In this document: piece after piece, positions 1 through 8,790 of the stretch
How the letters are laid out: the number at the start of each line of letters is the position of its first letter
Numbering within the stretch: position 1 is the stretch's first letter
Origin: Flavobacterium cheongpyeongense
GTDB taxonomy: Bacteria; Bacteroidota; Bacteroidia; Flavobacteriales; Flavobacteriaceae
DNA length: 40,379 nucleotides
Direction: 5' to 3'
Assembly (NCBI RefSeq): GCF_003202435.1
Contig: NZ_QJHK01000030.1
Span: 1 to 40,379, forward strand
The notes under the pieces: model-generated
Told to the model about the DNA's origin: nothing
What the model saw: only the letters and a program-made list of their open reading frames with translations
Database searches by the model: none
Made by a program: the position numbers and the translations under genes

Positions 1-179
1 TATTTTCCATTTATTGAATTCTAATGACAATACTAAAAAACAAGCTAAAGCAAGATAGAACCTCGTTAAGTATCTAAAAATATACAATATTTAACAAAAC
101 GAAATTATTTATCGGACAACAATGATTCGAAATAATATCTTTACATAAAAATATAACAATTTTAATTAAAAAAGTTAAA

Positions 180-1733
180 ATGACAACAATAGCATCACAA
201 TTTGGAATAAATGAAGCCCTAGAAAAGTTGGACATCAAATTTATAAATGAAGGAACCTCAACGGGTTTAGAAAATTTTTCATCAGGAGAAATTTTAGATA
301 GCTACTCGCCTGTTGACGGTAAATTAATAGCTTCTGTAAAAATGTCAACTGTTGAAGATTACGAAAAAGTAATGCAGTCTGCAAAGGAAGCTTTTAAAAC
401 ATTTCGTTTAATTCCCGCACCACAACGTGGAGAAATTGTGCGGCAGTTTGGAGAAAAATTACGCCAAAACAAAGAAGCGCTGGGAAAATTAGTTTCTTAT
501 GAAATGGGGAAATCATTACAGGAAGGCTACGGAGAAGTACAGGAAATGATTGATATCTGTGATTTTGCAGTTGGTTTGTCACGTCAGCTACACGGTTTAA
601 CGATGCACTCTGAAAGACCCGGGCATCGTATGTACGAACAATATCATTCATTAGGAATTGTCGGAATCATTTCGGCTTTTAATTTCCCTGTAGCTGTTTG
701 GGCCTGGAATACGGCTTTGGCCTGGATCTCTGGTGATGTTTGTGTTTGGAAACCTTCTGAAAAAACACCTCTTTGCGGAATTGCCTGTCAAAATATAATC
801 GCCCAGGTTATTAAAGAAAATAATTTACCGGAGGGTATTTCATGTTTAATAAATGGTGATTTTAGCATTGGTGAATTAATGACTGCTGATACCAGAATTC
901 CTTTGATTTCTGCAACCGGTTCAACCCGAATGGGGAAAATAGTGGCTCAGGCTGTTGCCGGACGTTTGGGAAAATCACTGTTAGAATTAGGAGGAAACAA
1001 TGCCATTATTGTAACCCCGGATGCCGATATTAAAATGACTGTTATCGGAGCTGTCTTTGGAGCTGTTGGTACCGCTGGACAGCGCTGTACCTCAACCCGA
1101 AGATTGATTATTCACGAAAGTATTTATGATAGAGTAAAAGAAGCACTGGTTGTTGCTTATAAACAATTACGAATTGGTAATCCGCTTGACGAAAACAATC
1201 ATGTGGGACCGCTGATTGATATTCATGCTGTCGAAATGTATGCGAAAGCTTTAAGCAGCGTAGTTGCTGAAGGCGGCACAATTATAGTAGAAGGAGGAAT
1301 ACTTTCTGGTGATGGTTATGAAAGCGGCTGTTACGTAAAACCTGCTATTGCCGAAGCTCAAAATTCATTTGAAATAGTACAACATGAAACTTTTGCACCT
1401 GTTTTGTATCTGATTAAATATTCGGGAGAAGTTGACAATGCAATAGCGCTTCAAAACGGAGTAGCACAGGGACTATCATCAGCAATTATGACCAATAATT
1501 TGCGTGAAGCAGAACGATTTTTGTCTGTTACAGGTTCTGATTGCGGAATTGCCAATGTGAATATTGGTACTTCGGGAGCTGAAATTGGCGGTGCTTTTGG
1601 AGGAGAAAAAGAAACCGGCGGCGGAAGGGAATCGGGTTCTGATGCCTGGAAAATCTATATGAGACGCCAGACCAATACCATTAATTATACTACGAATTTG
1701 CCTTTAGCACAGGGAATTAAATTTGATTTGTAA
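180..1733 (+). CDS. ALDH7-type aldehyde dehydrogenase (likely piperideine-6-carboxylate / aminoadipate semialdehyde dehydrogenase)
   Basis: This 517-residue NAD(P)-dependent aldehyde dehydrogenase oxidises an aldehyde to the carboxylic acid in the cytoplasm. The catalytic cysteine is Cys303 in TAGQRCTSTRR and the general-base glutamate is Glu269 in LELGGNNAIIV. The cofactor-fold motif FNFPVAVWAWN lies near residue 169. ELGGNNAIIV followed by GQRCTSTRR is typical of the ALDH7 (antiquitin/AmaB) group, whose known role is lysine catabolism through alpha-aminoadipic semialdehyde. The length is normal for that group. The ATG follows an A/T-rich leader with no clear Shine-Dalgarno, as usual in this phylum. 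The gene stands alone and is convergent with the pectate lyase gene, sharing a bidirectional terminator. The exact substrate is inferred from the family. Confidence 0.92.
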   Translation: MTTIASQFGINEALEKLDIKFINEGTSTGLENFSSGEILDSYSPVDGKLIASVKMSTVEDYEKVMQSAKEAFKTFRLIPAPQRGEIVRQFGEKLRQNKEALGKLVSYEMGKSLQEGYGEVQEMIDICDFAVGLSRQLHGLTMHSERPGHRMYEQYHSLGIVGIISAFNFPVAVWAWNTALAWISGDVCVWKPSEKTPLCGIACQNIIAQVIKENNLPEGISCLINGDFSIGELMTADTRIPLISATGSTRMGKIVAQAVAGRLGKSLLELGGNNAIIVTPDADIKMTVIGAVFGAVGTAGQRCTSTRRLIIHESIYDRVKEALVVAYKQLRIGNPLDENNHVGPLIDIHAVEMYAKALSSVVAEGGTIIVEGGILSGDGYESGCYVKPAIAEAQNSFEIVQHETFAPVLYLIKYSGEVDNAIALQNGVAQGLSSAIMTNNLREAERFLSVTGSDCGIANVNIGTSGAEIGGAFGGEKETGGGRESGSDAWKIYMRRQTNTINYTTNLPLAQGIKFDL

Positions 1734-1749
1734 CTATTGAATAAATCAT

Positions 1750-1779
1750 AAAAGGCTTCCGAATTTTTGGAAGCCTTTT
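1750..1779. terminator. Bidirectional terminator between the aldehyde dehydrogenase and pectate lyase genes
   Basis: An 11-bp perfect stem (AAAAGGCTTCC at 1750-1760 with GGAAGCCTTTT at 1769-1779) has an 8-nt loop. It ends in T on the plus strand and on the minus strand, as suits convergent genes. Confidence 0.85.
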
Positions 1780-1810
1780 ACTTTTAAAATAATATTTAGT
1801 TAATTGGGTA

Positions 1811-4567
1811 TTATTTCTTAATGATAATTTTTGTTGTAACACTACTCGCTGTGTGTACTTTTACCAAATAGGTTCCATTAGCAAGATTACTCATGTCAAT
1901 ACTTGCATTGTTTCCCTGATATGCATTTAGTAATGATCCTGTTAAATTATAAACTTCGACTTTTTGAATCGCTTTATCTGAATCAATATTCAATTCACCA
2001 GAAACCGGATTTGGATATAAGGTCAGTTTTGTAGAAGCCACATCTTCTTCTAATGAAATATTTGTAGACACGCGCGCTGTAGTATTATAGGCTGTACTGA
2101 TGTAATACAGATTTGCAACAGAACCTTTTGTTATCGTATTTGCTCCGGCTGGAAGGGATACCGTAACAATTCCAGAAACAGCAGTATAAGATACATTATT
2201 CACTTTTATTGTTCCTGCAAAATTAGAATCAAATACCAATGTTAGTGTTGAAGCAGCTGTCGTGGTGTATGTAATAGAGGTACTGGACTCTATTTTTAAA
2301 CGAGCTGTCAATGTTAGTCCGGCATATGCTACAGAACCTGCAGTCGAATTCATATTTCCGGTAATGGTGTAAAATGTACTTGTTTTTCCGGATGTTGTAA
2401 AATTATGAATCTGGTTTCCTGCTACTGTACCCGTAACTGTAATGGTTCCTGATCCGGTTGCTGCTGTTCCGCTTCCGGTTGTAACGATAGAATAAGATAC
2501 CGTTGCTGTTGGCGTTCCTGTAATCGTAATCGTTTTAGCTGTTGTATTTTTTACAAAAGTAATGCCTGATGCTGGTAATCCTGTTACCGTAGCATCTGTT
2601 GCACTGCCTCCCCAGGTAAAAACAATTGAACTAATTGCTGTTCCACTGGTAACAGTTTGATTATTATTCGTAGTTGAAGTAAGTGTTTGAGCGCTTGCCG
2701 TTGTTACTGTAATCGTTCCCGATCCAGTCGCAGCTGTACCGGTGCCGGTGGTAGCAATAGAATAAGAAACTGTTGCCGTTGGAGTTCCAGTAATAGTAAT
2801 GGTTTTAGAAGTTGTATTTTTTACAAAAGTAATGCCTGATGCCGGTAATCCTGTTACCGTAGCATCTGTTGCACTGCCTCCCCAAGTGAAGACAATTGAA
2901 TCAATCGCCGTTCCGCTTGTTACAGTTTGGTTGTTATTAGAAGTTGAAGAAAGAGTCTGATTACTTACCACACTAGTTTCACCCTGTACTGAAACTAATG
3001 TTCCGGTATAATTCGTAAGCGCCGATTTTAATGCCGTAATCACGTTTGAAGAGGTATCATCAACTGAATTATCAAAAGTCCATTTTAAGTCACCTCCCGA
3101 AACACGACCGGAATATTGCATTACTTTACTTTGTGCTGCTGCCGGCTGATCGATAACCAGATTTTTAACATATAACGCCGCATTGGTATCAAAGTTATTA
3201 TAGCTATTACCTCCCAATTTTGATTTAATACTGCTGCTAATAATTTCTCCTCTGGTAGCCGCTTCAATAGCATCAAACTCAACAGGATTATTAGCTGTAT
3301 GGTACGGAACATAACGTGTCTGACCTGTCATGGTATTATTAAATGCTTTGATACTTCCTCCTGCTTCACCAGAAAAAGTACCCGTAGAGTCATAAAAAAT
3401 ATCTGTTCCTTGTTTTGAAGTTAGCATTGGATATTTACAATTTCGGAAAACATTTCCTTCAATAAATAAAGATGAACCTAATGTAGATCCGGCTCCGTAT
3501 TTTGAATTTCCATCATAATAGTTGTTATAAATATGTGCAGAATAATAACGAACACGAGGATGACGCGAATCAGAATGATCAAACCAGTTGTGATGATAGG
3601 TAATATACAAACCCGTTGTTGTTCCTTCACTCAAACCTAAAAGGCTGGCTTTTCCGTTGTCCCAAAAATGATTGTAGGACAATGTAATATAAGTAGATGA
3701 TTTATTATCTAATGCACCATCTCCTTTGATCTGATCGGCATCACTACCTGCGTCACCATAAAAAAGATCACAGTTATGAACCCAAATATGATCGTTATCC
3801 TGCTGCATTCCTACATTATCTCCGGCAGTACTATTACAATTCATAAATCCGATATTGCTAACTTCAATATTTGATGCCGATTTAAGTCGCACTCCCCAAC
3901 CATTAGCAACGGCATCATTACCAACACCTTCAAAAGTGACATAACTTGAAGCATTATTATTATTTTCAATTACGACATCACCGCCTTCCATAACAGACAT
4001 ATCTGTAATATTTCCTAACAGACGAATAATAAACGGACGGGTATCTTTACCTTTTTTAATAGCATATAAAATATTTTGAAGCCCTACACACGGATTGGCA
4101 CTAGCTCCTGTAATGTCCATTGAAATTGTGTTTTTAGTATTCTGCGTAATGTAAAGTATTACTGCATTATCCTTTGGTGTCCCATCAGCCTTATAACCTC
4201 CCGGAATGCGACCGCCATCAAAGGCAAAACCATTACGATCATGAGCTAAAACGGTTAATGTACTTGTGGTAGAACCTGCTCCTTCAATACCTGAAATAAC
4301 CGGTTTAACTTTTACTGTATAAGTTCCTGCCTTAAGACCTGGAATATCGGCACGATAATAAGAACCATAACTGCGGATTAACTGATTGTCAATTTTTTGG
4401 TTTGTAAAACCATTTCCGGTATAATAAACATTGTACGTTTGGGCATTACTGACGGGCTGCCATTTTACATAAGCCGATTCCAGCCATCCGGCTGCTTCAT
4501 TAATTTGCTGTGACCATGTTTGCATTGAAACAAACAAAACGGTCAATAAAAATAGTTTTTTTCTCAT
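1811..4567 (-). CDS. Secreted pectate lyase (PL1-like) with two Ig-like repeats and T9SS sorting domain
   Basis: This 918-residue secreted enzyme should cleave polygalacturonate by beta-elimination. A signal peptide occupies about residues 1-19. It is followed by a fibronectin-III-like module (about 22-110) and a right-handed beta-helix pectate lyase domain (about 112-430). PL1 hallmarks are DNDHIWVHNCDLFYG, STYITLSYNHFWD and DSRHPRVR; the last carries the expected catalytic arginine near residue 335. Two nearly identical 90-residue repeats follow (about 535-624 and 625-713), then a beta-rich module starting at GNQIHNF. The C-terminus has the T9SS type A pattern LYPNPVSGEL...NLANGTYLVKV and ends in KIIIKK. 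The gene downstream of the operator at 4632 is a close paralogue of the gene at 5028-7844. PL family is confident; the subfamily is not. Confidence 0.93.
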   Translation of the reverse strand: MRKKLFLLTVLFVSMQTWSQQINEAAGWLESAYVKWQPVSNAQTYNVYYTGNGFTNQKIDNQLIRSYGSYYRADIPGLKAGTYTVKVKPVISGIEGAGSTTSTLTVLAHDRNGFAFDGGRIPGGYKADGTPKDNAVILYITQNTKNTISMDITGASANPCVGLQNILYAIKKGKDTRPFIIRLLGNITDMSVMEGGDVVIENNNNASSYVTFEGVGNDAVANGWGVRLKSASNIEVSNIGFMNCNSTAGDNVGMQQDNDHIWVHNCDLFYGDAGSDADQIKGDGALDNKSSTYITLSYNHFWDNGKASLLGLSEGTTTGLYITYHHNWFDHSDSRHPRVRYYSAHIYNNYYDGNSKYGAGSTLGSSLFIEGNVFRNCKYPMLTSKQGTDIFYDSTGTFSGEAGGSIKAFNNTMTGQTRYVPYHTANNPVEFDAIEAATRGEIISSSIKSKLGGNSYNNFDTNAALYVKNLVIDQPAAAQSKVMQYSGRVSGGDLKWTFDNSVDDTSSNVITALKSALTNYTGTLVSVQGETSVVSNQTLSSTSNNNQTVTSGTAIDSIVFTWGGSATDATVTGLPASGITFVKNTTSKTITITGTPTATVSYSIATTGTGTAATGSGTITVTTASAQTLTSTTNNNQTVTSGTAISSIVFTWGGSATDATVTGLPASGITFVKNTTAKTITITGTPTATVSYSIVTTGSGTAATGSGTITVTGTVAGNQIHNFTTSGKTSTFYTITGNMNSTAGSVAYAGLTLTARLKIESSTSITYTTTAASTLTLVFDSNFAGTIKVNNVSYTAVSGIVTVSLPAGANTITKGSVANLYYISTAYNTTARVSTNISLEEDVASTKLTLYPNPVSGELNIDSDKAIQKVEVYNLTGSLLNAYQGNNASIDMSNLANGTYLVKVHTASSVTTKIIIKK
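2420..2965 (-). repeat. Two tandem 270-bp intragenic repeats in the pectate lyase gene
   Basis: The two Ig-like modules are repeated at the DNA level with a period of 270 bp (90 codons). For example, TTACAAAAGTAATGCCTGAT occurs at 2551 and again at 2821, and the following 60 bp differ at only a few positions. Such similarity implies recent duplication or ongoing gene conversion, and could allow the repeat number to change. Confidence 0.85.
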
Positions 4568-4631
4568 TTTGTGGTTTTGGTTAATTGATAGTTCATTTAA
4601 AAGTGGTTTTTATTCTATCGACACATAAAAA

Positions 4632-4653
4632 TGTAATCGATTACGCAAAAATA
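4632..4653 (-). promoter_or_regulatory. LacI-type operator abutting the -7 promoter element of the first pectate lyase gene
   Basis: TGTAATCGATTACG (4632-4645) contains the 12-bp perfect palindrome GTAATCGATTAC with a central CG, the form typical of LacI/GalR-family operators. Directly next to it, 4646-4653 reads TATTTTTG on the minus strand, matching the Bacteroidetes -7 consensus TAnnTTTG. The operator therefore covers the expected transcription start. The gene start lies 64 bp downstream. The same layout occurs at 7892-7913. Confidence 0.75.
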
Positions 4654-4751
4654 TACAAAATTTAATTATTCATAATATTTTTACAATAAAAAAACACATT
4701 ACTTAAAATAAACACAATTAAAATAATTAAAATGTAATTTGTTGCACTAAA

Positions 4752-4765
4752 TGTAATAAATTACA
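4752..4765. promoter_or_regulatory. Possible auxiliary operator upstream of the first pectate lyase gene
   Basis: TGTAATAAATTACA has the same half-sites (TGTAAT and ATTACA) as the main operator, but AA replaces the central CG. It lies 120 bp upstream of the main operator. It may be a weaker site for the same regulator; this is inference. Confidence 0.4.
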
Positions 4766-4980
4766 CATGTTTGAAATTCCCTTATTTTACGAAGCATCAG
4801 ATCATATCTAACAATTGGATTTAACATAAATTAACCTAAACACATCGTTTATTGCTTTATGAAATTAACATATTAAATATTTAATTTTTTACAAGAAAAA
4901 GACTTCTTTTTTTTAATCAACAAGCTGAAAATCAAACCAAAACTACTTCTTACTAATCTAAAACACACCTAATAACAATA

Positions 4981-5004
4981 AAAAAAGCTCCCAAAAATGG
5001 AAGC
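4981..5004 (-). terminator. Terminator of the second pectate lyase gene
   Basis: On the minus strand, GCTTCC and GGGAGC form a 6-bp stem (one G-T pair) around ATTTTT. It is followed by a run of T (the A-run at 4981-4986 on the plus strand). Confidence 0.7.
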
Positions 5005-5027
5005 CCTTTCTAAAATTTGATATTTCA

Positions 5028-7844
5028 TTATTTTTTGATAATTTTCTTTGTTGCAGTACCCTGATCTGTAGTTACCCTCACTAAATAATTTCCTTTAGGA
5101 AGATTACTTACATCTACAGATTCCGTGCGATTTAAATCATTTTTCACTACTACGCCAGACATATTATAAATTAAAACATTTTCTACTTTTTGATCATCCG
5201 AAGAAATATACAATGTATCTGAAACCGGATTTGGATATATCGCTAATTTTGAAGCTTCAACATTACCTCCTAAGCCCAATGTTGCATAAGATGTTTTAAT
5301 ATAGAATAAATTTGCAACATTATATTTAGCAATCGTATGACTTCCTGCCGGAACAGTCAAAGTTATAATTCCTCCTGAGCCCGTGTAATTTACATTATCA
5401 AATTTAATTGTAGGAGCTGCTTCTACAAAAACTAAAGTCAATGTACTTACCTGAGTGGTTGTATAAACAACACTTGTACTAGATTCCATTTTTAAACACT
5501 GCGTCAATGTTAATCCATCATAACTAACAGTTCCCTTGGTGGTTGAAAGCGAACCTGTTATCGTATAGAAAGTACTGGATGTTCCAGATAAGGTAAAATT
5601 ATGTATTTGACTTCCTGAAACAACAGCATTAACGGTAATGGTTCCCGATGCAGCAACCGGTGTTCCAGCATTACCCGAAGTAATCGCTGTAAAAGTAGCA
5701 GAACCAGTAGCTGTTGGTGTACCAGATATTGTAACAGTTTTTGCCAGAAGATCTTTTGTCGCAGTAAGACCAGCAGACAATCCACTAACATCAACATCCG
5801 TAGCATCCCCGCTCCAGGTCAATACTATAGGAACTATAGCTGAACCAACTATGATTGTTTGGTTGTTGTTGTTACTGACAGAAGTAAGTACCTGACTGCT
5901 TGGAGGCAATATTGTAATTGTTCCTGAATCTGAAGCCGAAGTTCCAGTGCTACCAGTAGTAGTTACAGTATACTCCATAGTCTCTGTTGGAGTTCCTGAC
6001 AGGGTTAATGTCTTAGCAGCAGTGTTTTTAGTTGCTGTAATTCCATTTGGCAATCCGGCTACTGTCGCATCTGTAGCATCTCCCCCCCAGGTAAACACAA
6101 TATTGGTTATTGCAGTACCACTGGATACTGTCTGATTATTATTGTTACTAGTAGCAACCAGGGTTTGATTACCTGGTGCGACAACCTCGCCCTGAACGGC
6201 AACCATCGATGAAATATAGTTGGTAAGAGCTGCTTTTAAAGCTGTAATTACAAGGGAAGACTTATCATCAACTGAATTATCAAAATTCCATTTTAAATCA
6301 CCTCCAGAAACACGGCCAGCATATTGCATTACTTTTGTTTTTGCATCAGCAGGTGAATCAATTACTAAATTTTTTACATATAAAGCTGCGTTTGTATCGA
6401 AATTATTGTAGGTATTAGCGCCGGATTTTGAAACAACTGTATTAGGAACAACTTCTCCCCTTGTTGTAGCCAAATAAGCATCGAAATCAGTAGTAGAATT
6501 AATTTTTCCGGAAATGTTATAAGAAGGATTAGTATCTCCATAAGCCACAAAACGCATACTATTCGTTGCAATATCAACATCAAATGTATTGTTAAACGCT
6601 TTAATGCTGCCCCCGGCTTCACCTGAAAACGTCCCCATTGTACCTGCATTATTTACCTGATTTACTGAATCCCAGATATCAGTACCCTGTAATGAAATCA
6701 TCATAGGATTTTTACTGTTGCGATAATAATTCCCTTCTATAAATAAAGAAGACCCCAGAGTTGAACCTGAACCATATTTAGCATTCCCGTCAAAATAATT
6801 ATTATAAATATGAGCAGAGTAATAACGAACGCGTGGATGACGCGAGTCAGAGTGGTCAAACCAGTTGTGGTGATAAGTAATATAAAGTCCTGTTGTAGTA
6901 CCCTCACTTAGCCCCAAAAGACTTGCTTTCCCACTATCCCAAAAGTGGTTGTAAGACAATGTGATATAAGTTGAGTTTTTATTATCCAACGCACCATCCC
7001 CTTTAATCTGATCAGCATCACTACCAGCGTTTCCATAAAACAAGTCATTATTGTGAATCCAAATATGGTCATTATCCTGCTGCATTCCAATGTTATCTCC
7101 TGCTATACTGTTACAGTTCATAAATCCGAGATTACGAACTTCAACATTAGAAGCTGATTTAAGACGAACTCCCATCCCGTTGACAACAGCATCATTCCCT
7201 ACACCCTCCAAGGTAAGATAACTGCTGGCATTATTATTATTTTCAATTGTAATATCACCACCTTCCATCACTGTCATGTCTGTAATATTTCCGATTAATC
7301 GAATGATAAAAGGACGCGTATCTTTTCCTTTTTTAATACCGTACAAAATATTTTGCAGGCCAACGCAAGGATTTGCACTAGCTCCTGTAATATTTATCGA
7401 AATTGTATTCTTTGTATTCTGAGTAATATAAAGAATGACAGCACCGCTTTTAGGTGTTCCGTCAGCATTATAACCTCCCGGAATGCGCCCACCATCGAAG
7501 GCAAAACCATTACGATCGTGACTCAAAACAGTCAAAACAGCTGTTGTTGCGCCAGTCCCTTCAACACTTGCTGTTACAGGTTTTATTGTAAGCGTATAAG
7601 ATCCTGCGGCCAGACCCGGAACATCAGCACGAAAGTAAGTTCCATAACTACGAATAAGCGGTTCGTCAATTTTCTTGTTCGTTTCACCACCTCCTGTATA
7701 ATATACGTTGTAACTTTCTGCTCCTGCAACTGGAGACCATTCAACAAAAGCAGATTCCAGCCATCCGGCCGATTTTGTGATAGTTTGTGCTCCGGCCTGA
7801 ACAAAAATGAAAAGCAAAGCCATAAAAAGTAAAAATTTCTTCAT
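5028..7844 (-). CDS. Secreted pectate lyase (PL1-like), paralogue of the neighbouring gene
   Basis: This 938-residue protein has the same architecture as its neighbour: signal peptide (about 1-19), fibronectin-III-like module, PL1 beta-helix domain, two Ig-like repeats, a GSQIHNF beta module and a T9SS type A sorting domain ending TKKIIKK. The motifs DNDHIWIHNNDLFYG, STYITLSYNHFWD and DSRHPRVR are conserved. The catalytic domain is far more alike between the two proteins than the linkers, which indicates tandem duplication. Differences include an insertion after the beta-helix (around WDSVNQVNNAGTM) and diverged Ig-like repeats (GLPNGITATKNT and GLSAGLTATKDL). Each gene has its own operator-promoter, so they form two transcription units. 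The enzymes probably differ in substrate methylation or chain-length preference, but the sequence does not show this. Confidence 0.93.
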   Translation of the reverse strand: MKKFLLFMALLFIFVQAGAQTITKSAGWLESAFVEWSPVAGAESYNVYYTGGGETNKKIDEPLIRSYGTYFRADVPGLAAGSYTLTIKPVTASVEGTGATTAVLTVLSHDRNGFAFDGGRIPGGYNADGTPKSGAVILYITQNTKNTISINITGASANPCVGLQNILYGIKKGKDTRPFIIRLIGNITDMTVMEGGDITIENNNNASSYLTLEGVGNDAVVNGMGVRLKSASNVEVRNLGFMNCNSIAGDNIGMQQDNDHIWIHNNDLFYGNAGSDADQIKGDGALDNKNSTYITLSYNHFWDSGKASLLGLSEGTTTGLYITYHHNWFDHSDSRHPRVRYYSAHIYNNYFDGNAKYGSGSTLGSSLFIEGNYYRNSKNPMMISLQGTDIWDSVNQVNNAGTMGTFSGEAGGSIKAFNNTFDVDIATNSMRFVAYGDTNPSYNISGKINSTTDFDAYLATTRGEVVPNTVVSKSGANTYNNFDTNAALYVKNLVIDSPADAKTKVMQYAGRVSGGDLKWNFDNSVDDKSSLVITALKAALTNYISSMVAVQGEVVAPGNQTLVATSNNNNQTVSSGTAITNIVFTWGGDATDATVAGLPNGITATKNTAAKTLTLSGTPTETMEYTVTTTGSTGTSASDSGTITILPPSSQVLTSVSNNNNQTIIVGSAIVPIVLTWSGDATDVDVSGLSAGLTATKDLLAKTVTISGTPTATGSATFTAITSGNAGTPVAASGTITVNAVVSGSQIHNFTLSGTSSTFYTITGSLSTTKGTVSYDGLTLTQCLKMESSTSVVYTTTQVSTLTLVFVEAAPTIKFDNVNYTGSGGIITLTVPAGSHTIAKYNVANLFYIKTSYATLGLGGNVEASKLAIYPNPVSDTLYISSDDQKVENVLIYNMSGVVVKNDLNRTESVDVSNLPKGNYLVRVTTDQGTATKKIIKK

Positions 7845-7891
7845 AGATGTGGTTTTAATAGATAGTTTAATAAAATTTCAGAAAGAACAAA

Positions 7892-7913
7892 TGTAATCGA
7901 TTACACAAATGTA
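7892..7913 (-). promoter_or_regulatory. LacI-type operator abutting the -7 promoter element of the second pectate lyase gene
   Basis: TGTAATCGATTACA (7892-7905) is a perfect 14-bp palindrome with a central CG. The adjacent 7906-7913 reads TACATTTG on the minus strand, a perfect TAnnTTTG. The order and zero spacing are the same as at 4632-4653. The start codon is 47 bp downstream. Repressor binding here would block initiation. Confidence 0.78.
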
Positions 7914-8171
7914 ATTAAATACTTGTAATGATAAAAATTTTAGAATAAAAAAACATATAATGAAAAAATAAACTTAAAAATAAAACATTATCACAACTAT
8001 AACGATATAGTTACTTTAAATAAAAACCCCTGTAAATATTAGGAGGGCATTAAAAAAAAACCAACTTTTTGATTGAGGAAGCCAAATTTGAGAAAGATTA
8101 TCTACATAAAGAATATTCTTATATATATTTATCTTTTACTCTCTTTCTGGCAATCCGGCAGGCTTTAGAAT

Positions 8172-8205
8172 AAAAAAACGCTAATTCGAAAAATTCAAAT
8201 TAGCG
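8172..8205 (-). terminator. Terminator of the small outer-membrane-type gene
   Basis: The stem 8179-8190 pairs with 8194-8205 (CGCTAATTCGAA with TTCAAATTAGCG, one mismatch) around an AAA loop. The A-run at 8172-8178 gives the U-tract for a minus-strand transcript. Confidence 0.8.
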
Positions 8206-8240
8206 CTCATATTAAAAGATTTTTTTTGCTTATTACAAGC

Positions 8241-8762
8241 TTATAAATTAAAAGAAGCTCCCAGGCTAAACGTAAACTGATTATTCAGATGGTCAAACAA
8301 ATCATTATCATCATTATATTTAGCAATTGGGAATCCAAGTTCCGTAAAAACACCAAATCCTTCAGTAAAAAGATATCGCCCTCCAACATGTCCTCCAAAA
8401 TTTTTTAAACCTAAACTTAAACCCGGATATATATCTAATTTTTCATCAATATTAAAAACATTACCAATATTAGCATTTATTCTGAATTTGGCATCGAAAC
8501 GATCTTTAAACTCGGGTTTTTTATTACTATATTGATTAGCTCCATAATCATTTACCCCCAATAAATAAGAAGCAACAAAACCGTACGAGAAATTTTCTGC
8601 CAAACCAAAATCAACTGACCCCTGAATACCTGATCCTCCATCCTGAATATTTGCACCTACATTTACTTTTATATCTCCTTTTCCTTTAAAAGCTTGTTGA
8701 GACTGGATAATTCCAAATGACAATAAAAACAATAGTACTATAACTTTTTTCATAAATTTCAA
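8241..8762 (-). CDS. Small outer-membrane beta-barrel-like protein (DUF6646-like)
   Basis: This 173-residue protein has a signal peptide (about 1-21, ending near IIQSQ). A series of alternating amphipathic beta strands follows (IKVNVGANIQ, GSVDFGLAENFSYGFVASY, FRINANIGNVF, LSLGLKNFGGHVGGRYLF), and it ends FTFSLGASFNL, with a terminal aromatic-leucine pattern as in outer-membrane barrels. It resembles the flavobacterial DUF6646 group, but I cannot confirm this without a search. A TAnnTTTG element lies just upstream (8771-8778, minus strand), inside the intergenic space after the phosphoesterase gene, so the gene probably has its own promoter. Function is unknown. Confidence 0.75.
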   Translation of the reverse strand: MKFMKKVIVLLFLLSFGIIQSQQAFKGKGDIKVNVGANIQDGGSGIQGSVDFGLAENFSYGFVASYLLGVNDYGANQYSNKKPEFKDRFDAKFRINANIGNVFNIDEKLDIYPGLSLGLKNFGGHVGGRYLFTEGFGVFTELGFPIAKYNDDNDLFDHLNNQFTFSLGASFNL

Positions 8763-8790
8763 TTTTTATACAAAAATAAGGTTTTACACT

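Larger units (their letters stand above)
4568..5027. other. Intergenic region between the two pectate lyase genes
   Basis: These 460 bp contain the promoter, operator and auxiliary operator of the downstream lyase and the terminator of the upstream one. The rest is very A/T-rich. I see no gene in it. Confidence 0.7.
7845..8240. other. Intergenic region upstream of the second pectate lyase gene
   Basis: This region holds the lyase operator-promoter (7892-7913) and the terminator of the gene at 8241-8762. Between them, 8054-8173 on the plus strand is open for 39 codons with no start codon and ends at TAA. It could be a gene remnant or chance. Confidence 0.5.

Noticed and set aside
5638..6135. 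Plus-strand open frames rich in Val/Pro inside the second pectate lyase
   Set aside because: They are antisense to the Ig-like repeats, and their composition mirrors the coding strand.
7353..7832. 159-codon plus-strand frame antisense to the second pectate lyase
   Set aside because: It is Cys/Ser/Thr-rich shadow sequence over the well-conserved lyase N-terminus.
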